From Paenibacillus paeoniae (GTDB lineage: Bacteria; Bacillota; Bacilli; Paenibacillales; Paenibacillaceae), in the NCBI RefSeq assembly GCF_003388735.1, contig NZ_QUBQ01000001.1, positions 434,001 to 498,000 on the forward strand: a DNA stretch of 64,000 nt, written 5' to 3'. Below are positions 35,702-43,963 of this stretch, one piece after another. Every line of letters begins with the position of its first letter. Positions within the stretch are counted from its first letter, which is position 1. Below the pieces are notes generated by a model that saw nothing but the letters and a program-made list of their open reading frames with translations, was not told where the DNA came from and did no database searches. Made by a program: the position numbers and the translations under genes.

Positions 35702-35775
35702 AAGGCGGTGTTAACATTACAACTCCTCAAGATCCTCACACAGAGGGTAAAGACAACGTATACTTATTTCCAAGC
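35702..35775 (+). other. Probable N-terminal extension of the next gene, with AUU start at 35716
   Basis: Upstream of the ATG at 35776 the frame stays open back to a TGA at 35677-35679 and contains no ATG, GTG or TTG. A strong ribosome site, AAGGCGGTG (35702-35710, one mismatch to AAGGAGGTG), stands 5 nt before an in-frame ATT at 35716, while the ATG at 35776 has no ribosome site. The extra 20 residues end in KDNVYLFPS, which looks like a protein start of this class. An AUU start, as known in infC, is the likeliest reading. Confidence 0.5.
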
Positions 35776-36651
35776 ATGCTGGATCAATATCAGATTCAAT
35801 TGACCCGAATGCTGGAAGCGGAGCAATACCGCGAAGCGAAAGAGCTTCTAACCTTTCTTCTCCAATGCCAAGGGCAGGAGAAGCGGCATTACGAGGAATG
35901 GGACAGTCTGCTGGACTGGCTGGAGATGGCCTTTCCTGACGTTGCGGACAGCGGCGCTGATCCCGGAACGGACGATGCCGGGAATGAAGAAGAGACGCTG
36001 CGTGAGCAGTTGCTCAAACCGCCTGTTCAAGATGAAGCTTACATCCATCAGGTGATGTATATCATGCAGCATCATCCCATGATGGATCAGCAAATGCTGG
36101 CACTGGAGAGAGCAGCATACATAGATGACGGCAATGTAACAGAGACCATACTGGATTGGCTGAAGAGCGCACCGTTCCATCCGCTTCTCCAATTCAAAGC
36201 TCTGCAATGCTTGCGCAAGCGCGGAGCATCGGGCACCCTGTCCATTGAGCGTTTGGATGAGCAGGTGGAGGTAGAGGTTGAAGCGACTCCGCTGACGCTG
36301 GAAGAGTTCCCGCAGCCGATCGGGCGCATATTGGAGAGGACAGCGACGATCGCCGAAAACGATGATCCCACGCTGCCCCACTTTGCCAGAGAGCTGTGGA
36401 AGGAAAGTTTGGAATATTTGTACGGCACATCCGCCTACAGATGGATGCTGCACGACAACGACGAGACGGTTGACTGCTACGCAGCAGCGCTTCATTTGAC
36501 GCTGAATTTGACGGTCTACGGCTCAGCGAATGACGACGATATACGCGATACATATGGCATTACGGATAGCCTCAGGTTCCGTTATGAGCAAGCATGCAGA
36601 ACGCTTCGCGGTGTAGCCATGCAGCTCCAAGCAGACGGCGAAGAAGGCTAA
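35776..36651 (+). CDS. Conserved protein at the TPR-gene position before tig
   Basis: A 291-residue cytoplasmic protein counted from the first ATG, probably 311 with an AUU start at 35716. It is acidic and mainly helical: QYREAKELLTFLLQC resembles the first helix pair of a tetratricopeptide repeat, followed by an acidic linker (~55-75) and further helices such as HPLLQFKALQCLRKRG. In B. subtilis a TPR protein gene occupies the same place before tig. No catalytic motif is seen. A strong tig promoter follows its stop, so tig does not depend on it. Role unknown; scaffold or chaperone-like functions are only a guess. Confidence 0.85.
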   Translation: MLDQYQIQLTRMLEAEQYREAKELLTFLLQCQGQEKRHYEEWDSLLDWLEMAFPDVADSGADPGTDDAGNEEETLREQLLKPPVQDEAYIHQVMYIMQHHPMMDQQMLALERAAYIDDGNVTETILDWLKSAPFHPLLQFKALQCLRKRGASGTLSIERLDEQVEVEVEATPLTLEEFPQPIGRILERTATIAENDDPTLPHFARELWKESLEYLYGTSAYRWMLHDNDETVDCYAAALHLTLNLTVYGSANDDDIRDTYGITDSLRFRYEQACRTLRGVAMQLQADGEEG

Positions 36652-36653
36652 CC

Positions 36654-36681
36654 TTGAAAAAATTGTCCATCTTGTTTATAA
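36654..36681 (+). promoter_or_regulatory. SigA promoter of tig
   Basis: TTGAAA (36654-36659), a 16-nt spacer and a perfect TATAAT (36676-36681), 64 bp before the ATG. Confidence 0.75.
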
Positions 36682-36745
36682 TGGAATGGTTTATGTAACG
36701 TGAAAACTTGTGATGCATGCGCATTTTTGGAGGGGAAGGCATAAA

Positions 36746-38035
36746 ATGAAAGCAACTTGGGAAAAAATAGACAAGAACCTCGTCTCAATCGACGTCGAGG
36801 TAGATGCTGAGAAAGTAACGGTCGCACTCGACCAAGCCTTTAAGAAAGTGGTAGCAAAGGTTAACGTACCTGGCTTCCGCAAAGGCAAAGTGCCGCGGGG
36901 CATTTTTGAATCCCGTTTTGGCATAGAGAGCCTGTACCAGGACGCAATCGACATTTTGCTGCCTGAAGTGTACACAGCTGTTGTGAAAGAAAATGATCTT
37001 CAGCCGGTTGACCGTCCGGAGATTGACGTAACGCAATTCGCGAAGGGCCAATCCTTCAAATTCAATGCCAAAGTAACGGTTAAGCCTGAAGTTCAGCTTG
37101 GCGAGTACAAAGGCCTTGAAGTTGAAGCGGTTCAAGCAGAAGTGACTGAAGAAGAAATCGGAGCTGAACTGGAGCGTCTGCAAGGACGTCATGCCGAGCT
37201 GACGGTTGTGGAGGAAGGTCCTGCACAAAACGGTGATATCTCCGTAATCGACTTCGACGGATATGTAGACGGCGAGCAATTCGAGGGCGGCTTCAGCGAG
37301 CGCTACTCCCTTGAGATTGGTTCCGGTTCCTTTATCCCAGGCTTTGAAGAGCAAGTAGTGGGCATGGAGCTTGGCGATTTCAAGGACGTTGAAGTAACGT
37401 TCCCTGAGACTTACCACGCTGAGCACCTGGCAGGCAAGCAAGCTGTTTTCAAAGTGAAACTGCATGAGCTTAAGCGCAAATCTTTGCCGGCACTTGACGA
37501 CGAGTTCGCGAAAGACGTTAGCGAATTCGACACGCTTGAGGAGTACAAGCAAGATCTCGTTAGCAATCTGAAAGAGCGCAAGGAAAAAGAAGCGGAGCAA
37601 GCTCGCGAAGTAGCTGTCGTAGACAAAGCGACTGCAGCGGCTGAAGTGGAAATTCCTGAAGCGATGATCGACACGGAAACGGACTACATGGTGAAGGATT
37701 TCGAAAACCGCCTGCGTATGCAAGGCATGAACCTTGACCTGTACTACCAATTCTCCGGCCAAACAGAAGAAGTGCTTCGCGGCCAAATGCGTTCCGACGC
37801 AGAGAAACGCGTTCGCAACAACCTGGTGCTTGAAGCGATTGCTAGCGTAGAAGGATTCGAGGCTTCCGATGCTGAATTGACAGAAGAGCTTGAGAAGCTG
37901 TCTACGCAATACAATCGTCCTGCAGAAGAACTGCGCGACATCTTCGAGAAGAACGGCAACATCAGCAATCTTCAAGAAGATATCTTGCTTCGCAAGACGA
38001 TCAAGTTCCTTCTTGACAACAGCAAGACGGTATAA
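36746..38035 (+). CDS. tig: Trigger factor, ribosome-associated chaperone
   Basis: A 429-residue peptidyl-prolyl isomerase and chaperone at the ribosome exit tunnel. The ribosome-binding signature GFRKGKVPR lies in the N-terminal domain (~43-51), the FKBP-type isomerase domain spans ~150-245 (IDFDGYVDGEQFEGG, FIPGFEEQVVGM) and the C-terminal helical arms follow. GGAGGGGAAGG before the ATG at 36746 rejects an earlier in-frame ATG. It begins the tig-clpP-clpX block, with its own terminator. Confidence 0.97.
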   Translation: MKATWEKIDKNLVSIDVEVDAEKVTVALDQAFKKVVAKVNVPGFRKGKVPRGIFESRFGIESLYQDAIDILLPEVYTAVVKENDLQPVDRPEIDVTQFAKGQSFKFNAKVTVKPEVQLGEYKGLEVEAVQAEVTEEEIGAELERLQGRHAELTVVEEGPAQNGDISVIDFDGYVDGEQFEGGFSERYSLEIGSGSFIPGFEEQVVGMELGDFKDVEVTFPETYHAEHLAGKQAVFKVKLHELKRKSLPALDDEFAKDVSEFDTLEEYKQDLVSNLKERKEKEAEQAREVAVVDKATAAAEVEIPEAMIDTETDYMVKDFENRLRMQGMNLDLYYQFSGQTEEVLRGQMRSDAEKRVRNNLVLEAIASVEGFEASDAELTEELEKLSTQYNRPAEELRDIFEKNGNISNLQEDILLRKTIKFLLDNSKTV

Positions 38036-38081
38036 GACATCCCCGGCTTTGGCTGGTATAGAAGAATAAGAAGAACCAAAG

Positions 38082-38114
38082 ATAAGGCGCGTGTATAATA
38101 CGTGCCTTATTTTT
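38082..38114 (+). terminator. Rho-independent terminator of tig
   Basis: ATAAGGCGCGT (38082-38092) pairs with ACGTGCCTTAT (38100-38110), then TTTTT. Confidence 0.85.
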
Positions 38115-38201
38115 ACCCTACATATTGGTTTCAACCCTTGCATTTGCGGGCAATCCGCATACATATCGTTTCACCGTCGTCGTATACTGTAGTATTGGAA
38201 A

Positions 38202-38230
38202 ATGACATCAAAACAAGTACGTGATACAAT
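38202..38230 (+). promoter_or_regulatory. SigA promoter of clpP
   Basis: ATGACA (38202-38207), a 17-nt spacer and extended -10 TG-A-TACAAT (38222-38230), 42 bp before the ATG. No CtsR heptad repeat or CIRCE element is seen between tig and clpP, unlike many Firmicute clpP genes. Confidence 0.75.
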
Positions 38231-38272
38231 GAGTGAGCAACATACACTCCAAAACGAAAAGAGGTTGGTCGC

Positions 38273-38863
38273 ATGAATCTGGTACCGATCGTAGTTGAAC
38301 AGACGAATCGCGGAGAACGATCCTATGATATCTACTCCCGGTTGCTGAAGGATCGCATTATTTTTCTCGGAAGCGCTATTGATGATGACGTCGCGAACTC
38401 TGTTATCGCCCAGCTGCTTTTCCTGGCGGCCGACGATCCAGAGAAGGACATTCATCTATACATTAACTCCCCTGGCGGCTCTGTAACGTCAGGCATGGCG
38501 ATATTTGATACAATGCAATACATCAAGCCGGATGTGTCCACGATTTGCATGGGCATGGCGGCAAGTATGGGTTCATTGCTGCTTACGGCAGGCGCCAAAG
38601 GCAAGCGATTCGCGTTGCCTAACGCCGAAGTTATGATTCACCAGCCGCTTGGCGGCGTGCGGGGGCAAGCGACAGACATTAAGATTCACGCGGACTGGAT
38701 TCTGAAAACGAAACAGAAGCTGAATCAAATTTATGTCGATCGTACCGGACAACCGTACGAGAAGATTGACCGCGATACTGACCGCGACTATTTCATGAGT
38801 GCGGAAGAAGCTTTGGCCTATGGTTTGATCGATAAGGTCATTACTTCGCCGGGACTTGTGTAA
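38273..38863 (+). CDS. clpP: ATP-dependent Clp protease proteolytic subunit
   Basis: A 196-residue serine protease that forms the tetradecameric chamber. The catalytic triad is S98 (GMAASMGS), H123 (MIHQPLGG) and D172 (in DRDTDRDYF). GAGG precedes the ATG. clpX follows after 31 nt, so protease and unfoldase are made together; in B. subtilis clpP lies elsewhere, but the clpP-clpX pair is common in other bacteria. Confidence 0.98.
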   Translation: MNLVPIVVEQTNRGERSYDIYSRLLKDRIIFLGSAIDDDVANSVIAQLLFLAADDPEKDIHLYINSPGGSVTSGMAIFDTMQYIKPDVSTICMGMAASMGSLLLTAGAKGKRFALPNAEVMIHQPLGGVRGQATDIKIHADWILKTKQKLNQIYVDRTGQPYEKIDRDTDRDYFMSAEEALAYGLIDKVITSPGLV

Positions 38864-38894
38864 TTGACGACGACTTATAAGAAGGGGTGAGTGC

Positions 38895-40151
38895 ATGTTT
38901 AAGTTCAATGACGAGAAAGGCCAATTGAAATGCTCGTTCTGCGGAAAATCCCAGGATCAGGTGCGCAAGCTGGTAGCCGGTCCTGGCGTATATATATGCG
39001 ATGAATGCATCGAGTTGTGTACCGAGATCGTAGAAGAGGAGCTCGGCAATGAAGAAGAGCTCGATCTGAAAGATATTCCGAAACCGAAGGATATCCGCGC
39101 GATTCTGGATTCTTACGTTATCGGGCAGGAGTTTGCGAAGAAGTCGCTGTCTGTTGCGGTATACAACCACTACAAGCGCATTAATTCCGGCAGCAAGATT
39201 GAAGATGTCGAGCTTCAGAAGAGCAATATTTTGCTTCTGGGACCTACAGGTTCCGGCAAGACGCTTCTGGCTCAGACGATGGCCAAGATTTTGAACGTGC
39301 CTTTCGCAATCGCGGACGCCACTTCGCTTACAGAAGCAGGCTATGTCGGCGAAGACGTCGAGAATATTCTGCTTAAGCTGATTCAAGCAGCAGACTATGA
39401 CGTGGAGAAGGCGGAGCGCGGCATTATCTATATCGATGAGATCGACAAGGTAGCTCGCAAGTCGGAGAATCCGTCCATTACGCGCGACGTATCCGGTGAA
39501 GGCGTGCAGCAAGCCCTCCTGAAAATATTGGAAGGCACGGTCGCTTCCGTACCACCGCAAGGCGGCCGCAAGCATCCGCATCAAGAGTTCATTCAGATCG
39601 ACACGACGAACATCCTGTTCATCTGCGGCGGTGCATTCGACGGCCTCGAGCAGTTGATCAAGCGTCGTATCGGCAAAAAAGTAATCGGATTTAATTCTTC
39701 CGGAGAGCCTCAAAAAGATCTGAAGCCGGGTGAATATCTGTCCATGGTATTGCCGGAAGATCTGTTGAAGTTCGGTTTGATCCCGGAATTTGTCGGACGT
39801 CTTCCAGTCATCTCCACATTGGAGCCGCTTGATGAGCAGGCACTCGTTCGGATTCTGTCCGAGCCGAAAAACGCTCTTGTTAAGCAGTACCAGAAGCTTC
39901 TGGAGATGGACAACGTGAAGCTGGACTTCGAGCCGGCGGCACTCGATGCTATCGCGAAGGAAGCGATCAAGCGCAATACAGGCGCCCGCGGTCTGCGTGC
40001 CATTATCGAAGGGATTATGCTTGAGGTGATGTATGAGGTGCCGTCACGCGACGACGTCAGCACATGCCTTATTACCGAGCAATCGGTTCAGGATAAAATT
40101 ATGCCTGAACTGACCGCCAAGAAGGGCAAGAAGAAGGAAGAAAGCGCCTAA
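38895..40151 (+). CDS. clpX: Clp protease ATP-binding subunit ClpX
   Basis: A 418-residue AAA+ unfoldase. The N-terminal zinc finger has C13, C16, C35 and C38; the AAA+ core has Walker A GPTGSGKT (116-123), Walker [10 protein letters not shown], the pore loop GYVGED and the ClpP-binding IGF loop ([11 protein letters not shown]). The C-terminal sensor 2 segment GARGLRAI is present. AAGGGGTG precedes the ATG. It delivers tagged substrates to ClpP encoded just upstream. Confidence 0.98.
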   Translation: MFKFNDEKGQLKCSFCGKSQDQVRKLVAGPGVYICDECIELCTEIVEEELGNEEELDLKDIPKPKDIRAILDSYVIGQEFAKKSLSVAVYNHYKRINSGSKIEDVELQKSNILLLGPTGSGKTLLAQTMAKILNVPFAIADATSLTEAGYVGEDVENILLKLIQAADYDVEKAERGIIYIDEIDKVARKSENPSITRDVSGEGVQQALLKILEGTVASVPPQGGRKHPHQEFIQIDTTNILFICGGAFDGLEQLIKRRIGKKVIGFNSSGEPQKDLKPGEYLSMVLPEDLLKFGLIPEFVGRLPVISTLEPLDEQALVRILSEPKNALVKQYQKLLEMDNVKLDFEPAALDAIAKEAIKRNTGARGLRAIIEGIMLEVMYEVPSRDDVSTCLITEQSVQDKIMPELTAKKGKKKEESA

Positions 40152-40170
40152 ACCATATGTAACATAACCC

Positions 40171-40224
40171 GTTCCACCCCATGGCAATTAGGCGTTCGCG
40201 CTCGGTCATGGGGTGGACTTTCGT
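40171..40224 (+). terminator. Terminator-like hairpin after clpX
   Basis: GTTCCACCCCATG (40171-40183) pairs with CATGGGGTGGAC (40207-40218), followed only by a weak T tail. Confidence 0.5.
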
Positions 40225-40259
40225 GTTTTAATATAAGATAATATAAATGATTCGTTATT

Positions 40260-40292
40260 CCATTCATCTACCAAATCGGTAACGATGAATGG
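40260..40292 (+). promoter_or_regulatory. Leader hairpin before ispG
   Basis: CCATTCATC-TACC (40260-40272) pairs with GGTA-AC-GATGAATGG (40278-40292): 13 pairs with a two-base bulge and a 5-nt loop. No T run follows, so it is not a terminator. It would lie in the ispG 5' leader, about 54 nt before the start codon, if transcription begins in the AT-rich stretch near 40230-40250. Confidence 0.45.
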
Positions 40293-40345
40293 ACATGTTT
40301 ACCGGAGGCTCGTAGGTCTTATACGTTTGATGGGAGAGATCACTT

Positions 40346-41455
40346 ATGTATTTGCGTCAGGACACAGTTGCGGTGAAGGTTGGAGATCTGACGATCGGCG
40401 GCAGCAATGAAGTTATTATTCAAAGCATGTGCACAACCAAGACGGCCGATGTGGAAGCAACCGTCGCAGAGATTCTCCGGCTGGAGGAAGCGGGCTGTCA
40501 GATCGTACGCGTGACCGTGAACAACAAGGAAGCCGCGGATGCTATTAAAGAAATAAAGAAACGCATTCATATTCCGTTAGTCGCGGACATTCATTTTGAT
40601 TACAGGCTCGCGCTTGCGGCAATAGAGAATGGTATTGATAAAGTTAGAATTAATCCGGGCAATATCGGTCGTCGCGAGAAAGTCGAAGCTGTCGTCAAGG
40701 CCTGCAAAGATAAGGGCATTCCGATTCGAATCGGAGTTAACGCAGGCTCGCTTGAGAATCATCTGCTGGAGAAATACGGCTATCCAACGCCGGAGGCGAT
40801 GGTTGAGAGCGCTTTGTTTCATATCGGCATTCTAGAGGAGCTTGACTTCCACGATATTATCGTGTCGCTCAAAGCATCCGATGTGCCAATGGCGATCGCC
40901 GCGTACAGCATGGCTGCGGAGAAGATCAAATATCCGCTTCATCTTGGCATTACAGAGGCAGGCACGCTCCATACTGGCACGATCAAGAGCTCTGCGGGTA
41001 TTGGCGCGTTGCTGGCTTTGGGCATTGGCAATACGGTTCGCATCAGCCTAAGCGCTGACCCAGTAGAGGAAGTCAAGGTTGCCAGAGAGCTTCTGAAGAC
41101 GTTCGGTCTCATTACCAATGCGGCAACACTCGTATCTTGCCCGACTTGCGGCCGTCTTGATATCGACTTGTTCTCCATTGCCAATGAAGTAGAGGACTAT
41201 ATTTCTAAAATTAAAGTACCGATCAAAGTATCTGTGCTTGGTTGCGCAGTGAACGGTCCTGGTGAAGCGCGCGAAGCGGATATCGGCATTGCCGGCGCTC
41301 GCGGTGAGGGTATGCTGTTCCGTTACGGAGAGATGATCCGGAAAGTGCCGGAGGCAGAATTGCTCAACGAATTGAAAAAAGAAATCGATGAAATCGTGCG
41401 TGTTTTTGAGGCTACTGGTGAAATTCCGGGCCGCAAAAACCATGCTCATGCTTAA
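40346..41455 (+). CDS. ispG: 4-hydroxy-3-methylbut-2-enyl diphosphate synthase (MEP pathway)
   Basis: A 369-residue iron-sulfur enzyme that converts MEcPP to HMBPP, the penultimate step to IPP/DMAPP. The TIM-barrel domain has [25 protein letters not shown] and GVNAGSLE; the C-terminal domain has the [4Fe-4S] ligands in LVSCPTCGR and [20 protein letters not shown] site precedes the ATG. It is a single gene with a structured leader and a terminator, inserted between clpX and lonB relative to B. subtilis. It proves the MEP route in this organism. Confidence 0.97.
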   Translation: MYLRQDTVAVKVGDLTIGGSNEVIIQSMCTTKTADVEATVAEILRLEEAGCQIVRVTVNNKEAADAIKEIKKRIHIPLVADIHFDYRLALAAIENGIDKVRINPGNIGRREKVEAVVKACKDKGIPIRIGVNAGSLENHLLEKYGYPTPEAMVESALFHIGILEELDFHDIIVSLKASDVPMAIAAYSMAAEKIKYPLHLGITEAGTLHTGTIKSSAGIGALLALGIGNTVRISLSADPVEEVKVARELLKTFGLITNAATLVSCPTCGRLDIDLFSIANEVEDYISKIKVPIKVSVLGCAVNGPGEAREADIGIAGARGEGMLFRYGEMIRKVPEAELLNELKKEIDEIVRVFEATGEIPGRKNHAHA

Positions 41456-41472
41456 GTGTGAAATGACGAAGG

Positions 41473-41506
41473 AGACTCTACCCTGTTGCAGGGCAGAGTC
41501 TTTTTT
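41473..41506 (+). terminator. Rho-independent terminator of ispG
   Basis: AGACTCTACCCTG pairs with CAGGGCAGAGTCT around a short loop, followed by six T residues. Confidence 0.85.
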
Positions 41507-41671
41507 CGATGAAGCTATAATGGTCAACGAATAGAGCATAATTGTCCACATACGTAATATGGAGGGCTTGTCCTCTTAAGCCGCCTTATCCCCTGTAAAC
41601 GGCTATGACCGCCATAAGCATTTGACCTACTACTCTTCAAACTTTGCCAAGCTCGTTCATCGAGGCTGCAT

Positions 41672-41947
41672 TTATGGCTTGTGCTTCTTGTTTTTGTAGG
41701 ATGTGATCATTTCATTAAACAGCCATGCCAAGCCGCTCGGCCAGTCTAGCCCCGCGGCATAGAAAGCAAGCGCATCCTGATCTCCGACGTTTGATGAAGC
41801 ACCCTTGCCTTTTTCACCATCACGTTCATTGACGGTATCCTGGGAACGAGTAGCTTGTCCGTCTGTGCCTGCAGCGCCGTTCGCGTCTTCCTTGCCCGGA
41901 TTCCCTCCTTGGCCCATAGCATGCGCTTCATTGTGTGTCTCGCTCAA
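41672..41947 (-). CDS. Small hydrophilic protein of unknown function
   Basis: A 91-residue protein, not recognised. The first ~55 residues are low-complexity and rich in Gly, Asp, Glu, Asn and Gln; the last ~30 (DWPSGLAWLFNEMITSYKNK) look like one amphipathic helix with aromatic residues. The start is a TTG at 41947 with AGGGGGAG 6 nt upstream. It is divergent from lonB across a 274-nt gap that shows no further gene. Such a disordered head with an amphipathic tail is common in small spore or membrane-associated proteins, but no role can be stated. Confidence 0.65.
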   Translation of the reverse strand: MSETHNEAHAMGQGGNPGKEDANGAAGTDGQATRSQDTVNERDGEKGKGASSNVGDQDALAFYAAGLDWPSGLAWLFNEMITSYKNKKHKP

Positions 41948-42221
41948 TGAATCTCCCCCTTTCCTGTCGATACTGACAAGATATTCATTAAGGGCAAGAA
42001 AGGTCAGGGGGAGTTGTACGAGGGAGAGTGCCTTTTTGTGCTGGCCACCCTCCTCATCTCCCCATTGAAATTGCTATTTTCCATCCGACAGGGCGATTAT
42101 TCCGAAAGGCAAGAGGCAATACTGACTTAATACGGATAATTTTGACGGACGAACATCAGCAATCGCGCAGTACGCCAATAACCGCCGTCTTACGTTTGCG
42201 CTTGGAAGGAGCGGGTGAGAA

Positions 42222-43925
42222 ATGAATTTAAGTCTTGTATTAATGTTGGTTCAAGTGTTTTTTGCGGTTGTCATTGGTCTGTATTTCTGGAATTTGCTTC
42301 GGAATCAGAAGACGAACCGCTCTGCGGTAGATCGCGAATCGAAGAAGGAGATGGATAAACTCAGGAAGCTGAGATCGGTCTCACTTACAAAACCGCTGGC
42401 TGAAAAGACGAGACCACAGACGATGGGCGATATTATCGGACAGCGTGATGGCCTCAGGGCGCTCAAGGCGGCGCTTTGCAGTGCGAATCCGCAACATGTC
42501 ATCATCTATGGCCCGCCGGGTGTAGGCAAGACGGCAGCGGCTCGTGTCGTACTGGAGGAAGCAAAGAAAAATCCTTCGTCTCCGTTTTTGCCGGAAGCGA
42601 AGTTTACGGAAATTGACGCGACCACAGCGCGCTTCGATGAAAGAGGTATTGCTGATCCGCTCATCGGCTCGGTTCATGATCCCATCTATCAAGGTGCGGG
42701 AGCGATGGGAGTTGCAGGTATTCCTCAGCCGAAGCCGGGTGCGGTAACGAAAGCGCATGGGGGTATCCTGTTTATCGATGAGATTGGTGAATTGCATCCC
42801 GTTCAGATGAATAAGCTGTTAAAAGTGCTTGAAGACCGGAAGGTGTTTTTGGAGAGCGCTTATTACAATTCGGAAGATGCCAATATTCCGCTCTACATTC
42901 ATGATATCTTTCAGAATGGCTTGCCGGCGGATTTCCGTCTGGTAGGAGCGACGACGCGTTCACCGCAGGAAATTCCACCTGCGATCCGATCGCGCTGCAT
43001 GGAAGTTTTCTTCCGGCCGCTGCTTGCGGAGGAGATTGCCTTGGTAGCGGAGAACGCGGTAAAGAAAATCGGATTCGGACCATGTCCGGATGCGATCGAT
43101 GTGGTAAAACGCTATGCAACCAACGGTAGAGAAGCGGTCAATGTCATTCAATTGGCAGCAGGTGTGGCTCTCTCGGAGAAGCGTGATGAAATATCGGCAT
43201 CCGATATTGAATGGGTCGTTAACAGCAGCCAGATTCCGCCGCGTCCGGACCGCAAGGTGCCAAGCGCACCCCAGGTTGGCTTCGTGAACGGTCTGGCTGT
43301 GTATGGCCCTAATATGGGAACGCTCCTGGAGATTGAAGTTAGTGCGATAGAAGCGCTGAAGGGAAAAGGGCAGTTCACGATTACAGGAGTTGTGGATGAA
43401 GAAGAGCTTGGCGGGGGCTCGCGCACGCTGCGCAGGAAGAGTATGGCTAAGGGCTCGGTGGAAAATGTGCTGACTGTACTTAGGCGTATTGGGCTTCGTC
43501 CACAGGATTATGATCTGCATATCAACTTCCCGGGCGGTACGCCAATCGACGGACCTTCTGCCGGGATTGCGATGGCTACGGCTATCACGTCTGCCATTAC
43601 AGGCGTGCCTATTGACAATAAGCTGGCCATGACAGGTGAAGTAGGCATACATGGCAATGTGAAGCCGGTTGGCGGTGTTTTGGCCAAGGTGGAGGCAGCA
43701 TTCCAGGCTGGTGCGGTTCAAGTTGTCATTCCAAAAGAGAACTGGCAGGCGATCTTTGCGAATTTGGACGGTCTGAAGGTTATCCCTGTAGATAAGGTGG
43801 AAGAGGTATTTGATCTTGTATTCCCACAGTCAGTTCGGGCGGAAGAACAACCTGAGAAACCGTTTGGAGCTGATACTTTTATCTCCACGAACGTTCCGTA
43901 TTTGCAGGCTGATTCAGCTGAATGA
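42222..43925 (+). CDS. lonB: ATP-dependent protease LonB
   Basis: A 567-residue membrane-tethered Lon paralogue. An N-terminal membrane helix (~4-24, LVLMLVQVFFAVVIGLYFW) replaces the Lon substrate domain. The AAA+ domain has Walker A GPPGVGKT and Walker B GILFIDEIGEL; the protease domain has the catalytic serine in GPSAGIAMAT and lysine in VKPVGGVLAKVEAA. AAGGAG precedes the ATG. In B. subtilis lonB is a forespore gene under SigF and lies directly before lonA, as here. Confidence 0.96.
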   Translation: MNLSLVLMLVQVFFAVVIGLYFWNLLRNQKTNRSAVDRESKKEMDKLRKLRSVSLTKPLAEKTRPQTMGDIIGQRDGLRALKAALCSANPQHVIIYGPPGVGKTAAARVVLEEAKKNPSSPFLPEAKFTEIDATTARFDERGIADPLIGSVHDPIYQGAGAMGVAGIPQPKPGAVTKAHGGILFIDEIGELHPVQMNKLLKVLEDRKVFLESAYYNSEDANIPLYIHDIFQNGLPADFRLVGATTRSPQEIPPAIRSRCMEVFFRPLLAEEIALVAENAVKKIGFGPCPDAIDVVKRYATNGREAVNVIQLAAGVALSEKRDEISASDIEWVVNSSQIPPRPDRKVPSAPQVGFVNGLAVYGPNMGTLLEIEVSAIEALKGKGQFTITGVVDEEELGGGSRTLRRKSMAKGSVENVLTVLRRIGLRPQDYDLHINFPGGTPIDGPSAGIAMATAITSAITGVPIDNKLAMTGEVGIHGNVKPVGGVLAKVEAAFQAGAVQVVIPKENWQAIFANLDGLKVIPVDKVEEVFDLVFPQSVRAEEQPEKPFGADTFISTNVPYLQADSAE

Positions 43926-43963
43926 TAAAATAAGGTATGATGTTAATGAATGGAGGTGCTGGC

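Noticed and set aside
36785..38164. 459-codon open frame on the minus strand
   Set aside because: Antisense shadow of tig, rich in Phe and Leu as expected from reverse translation of tig codons.
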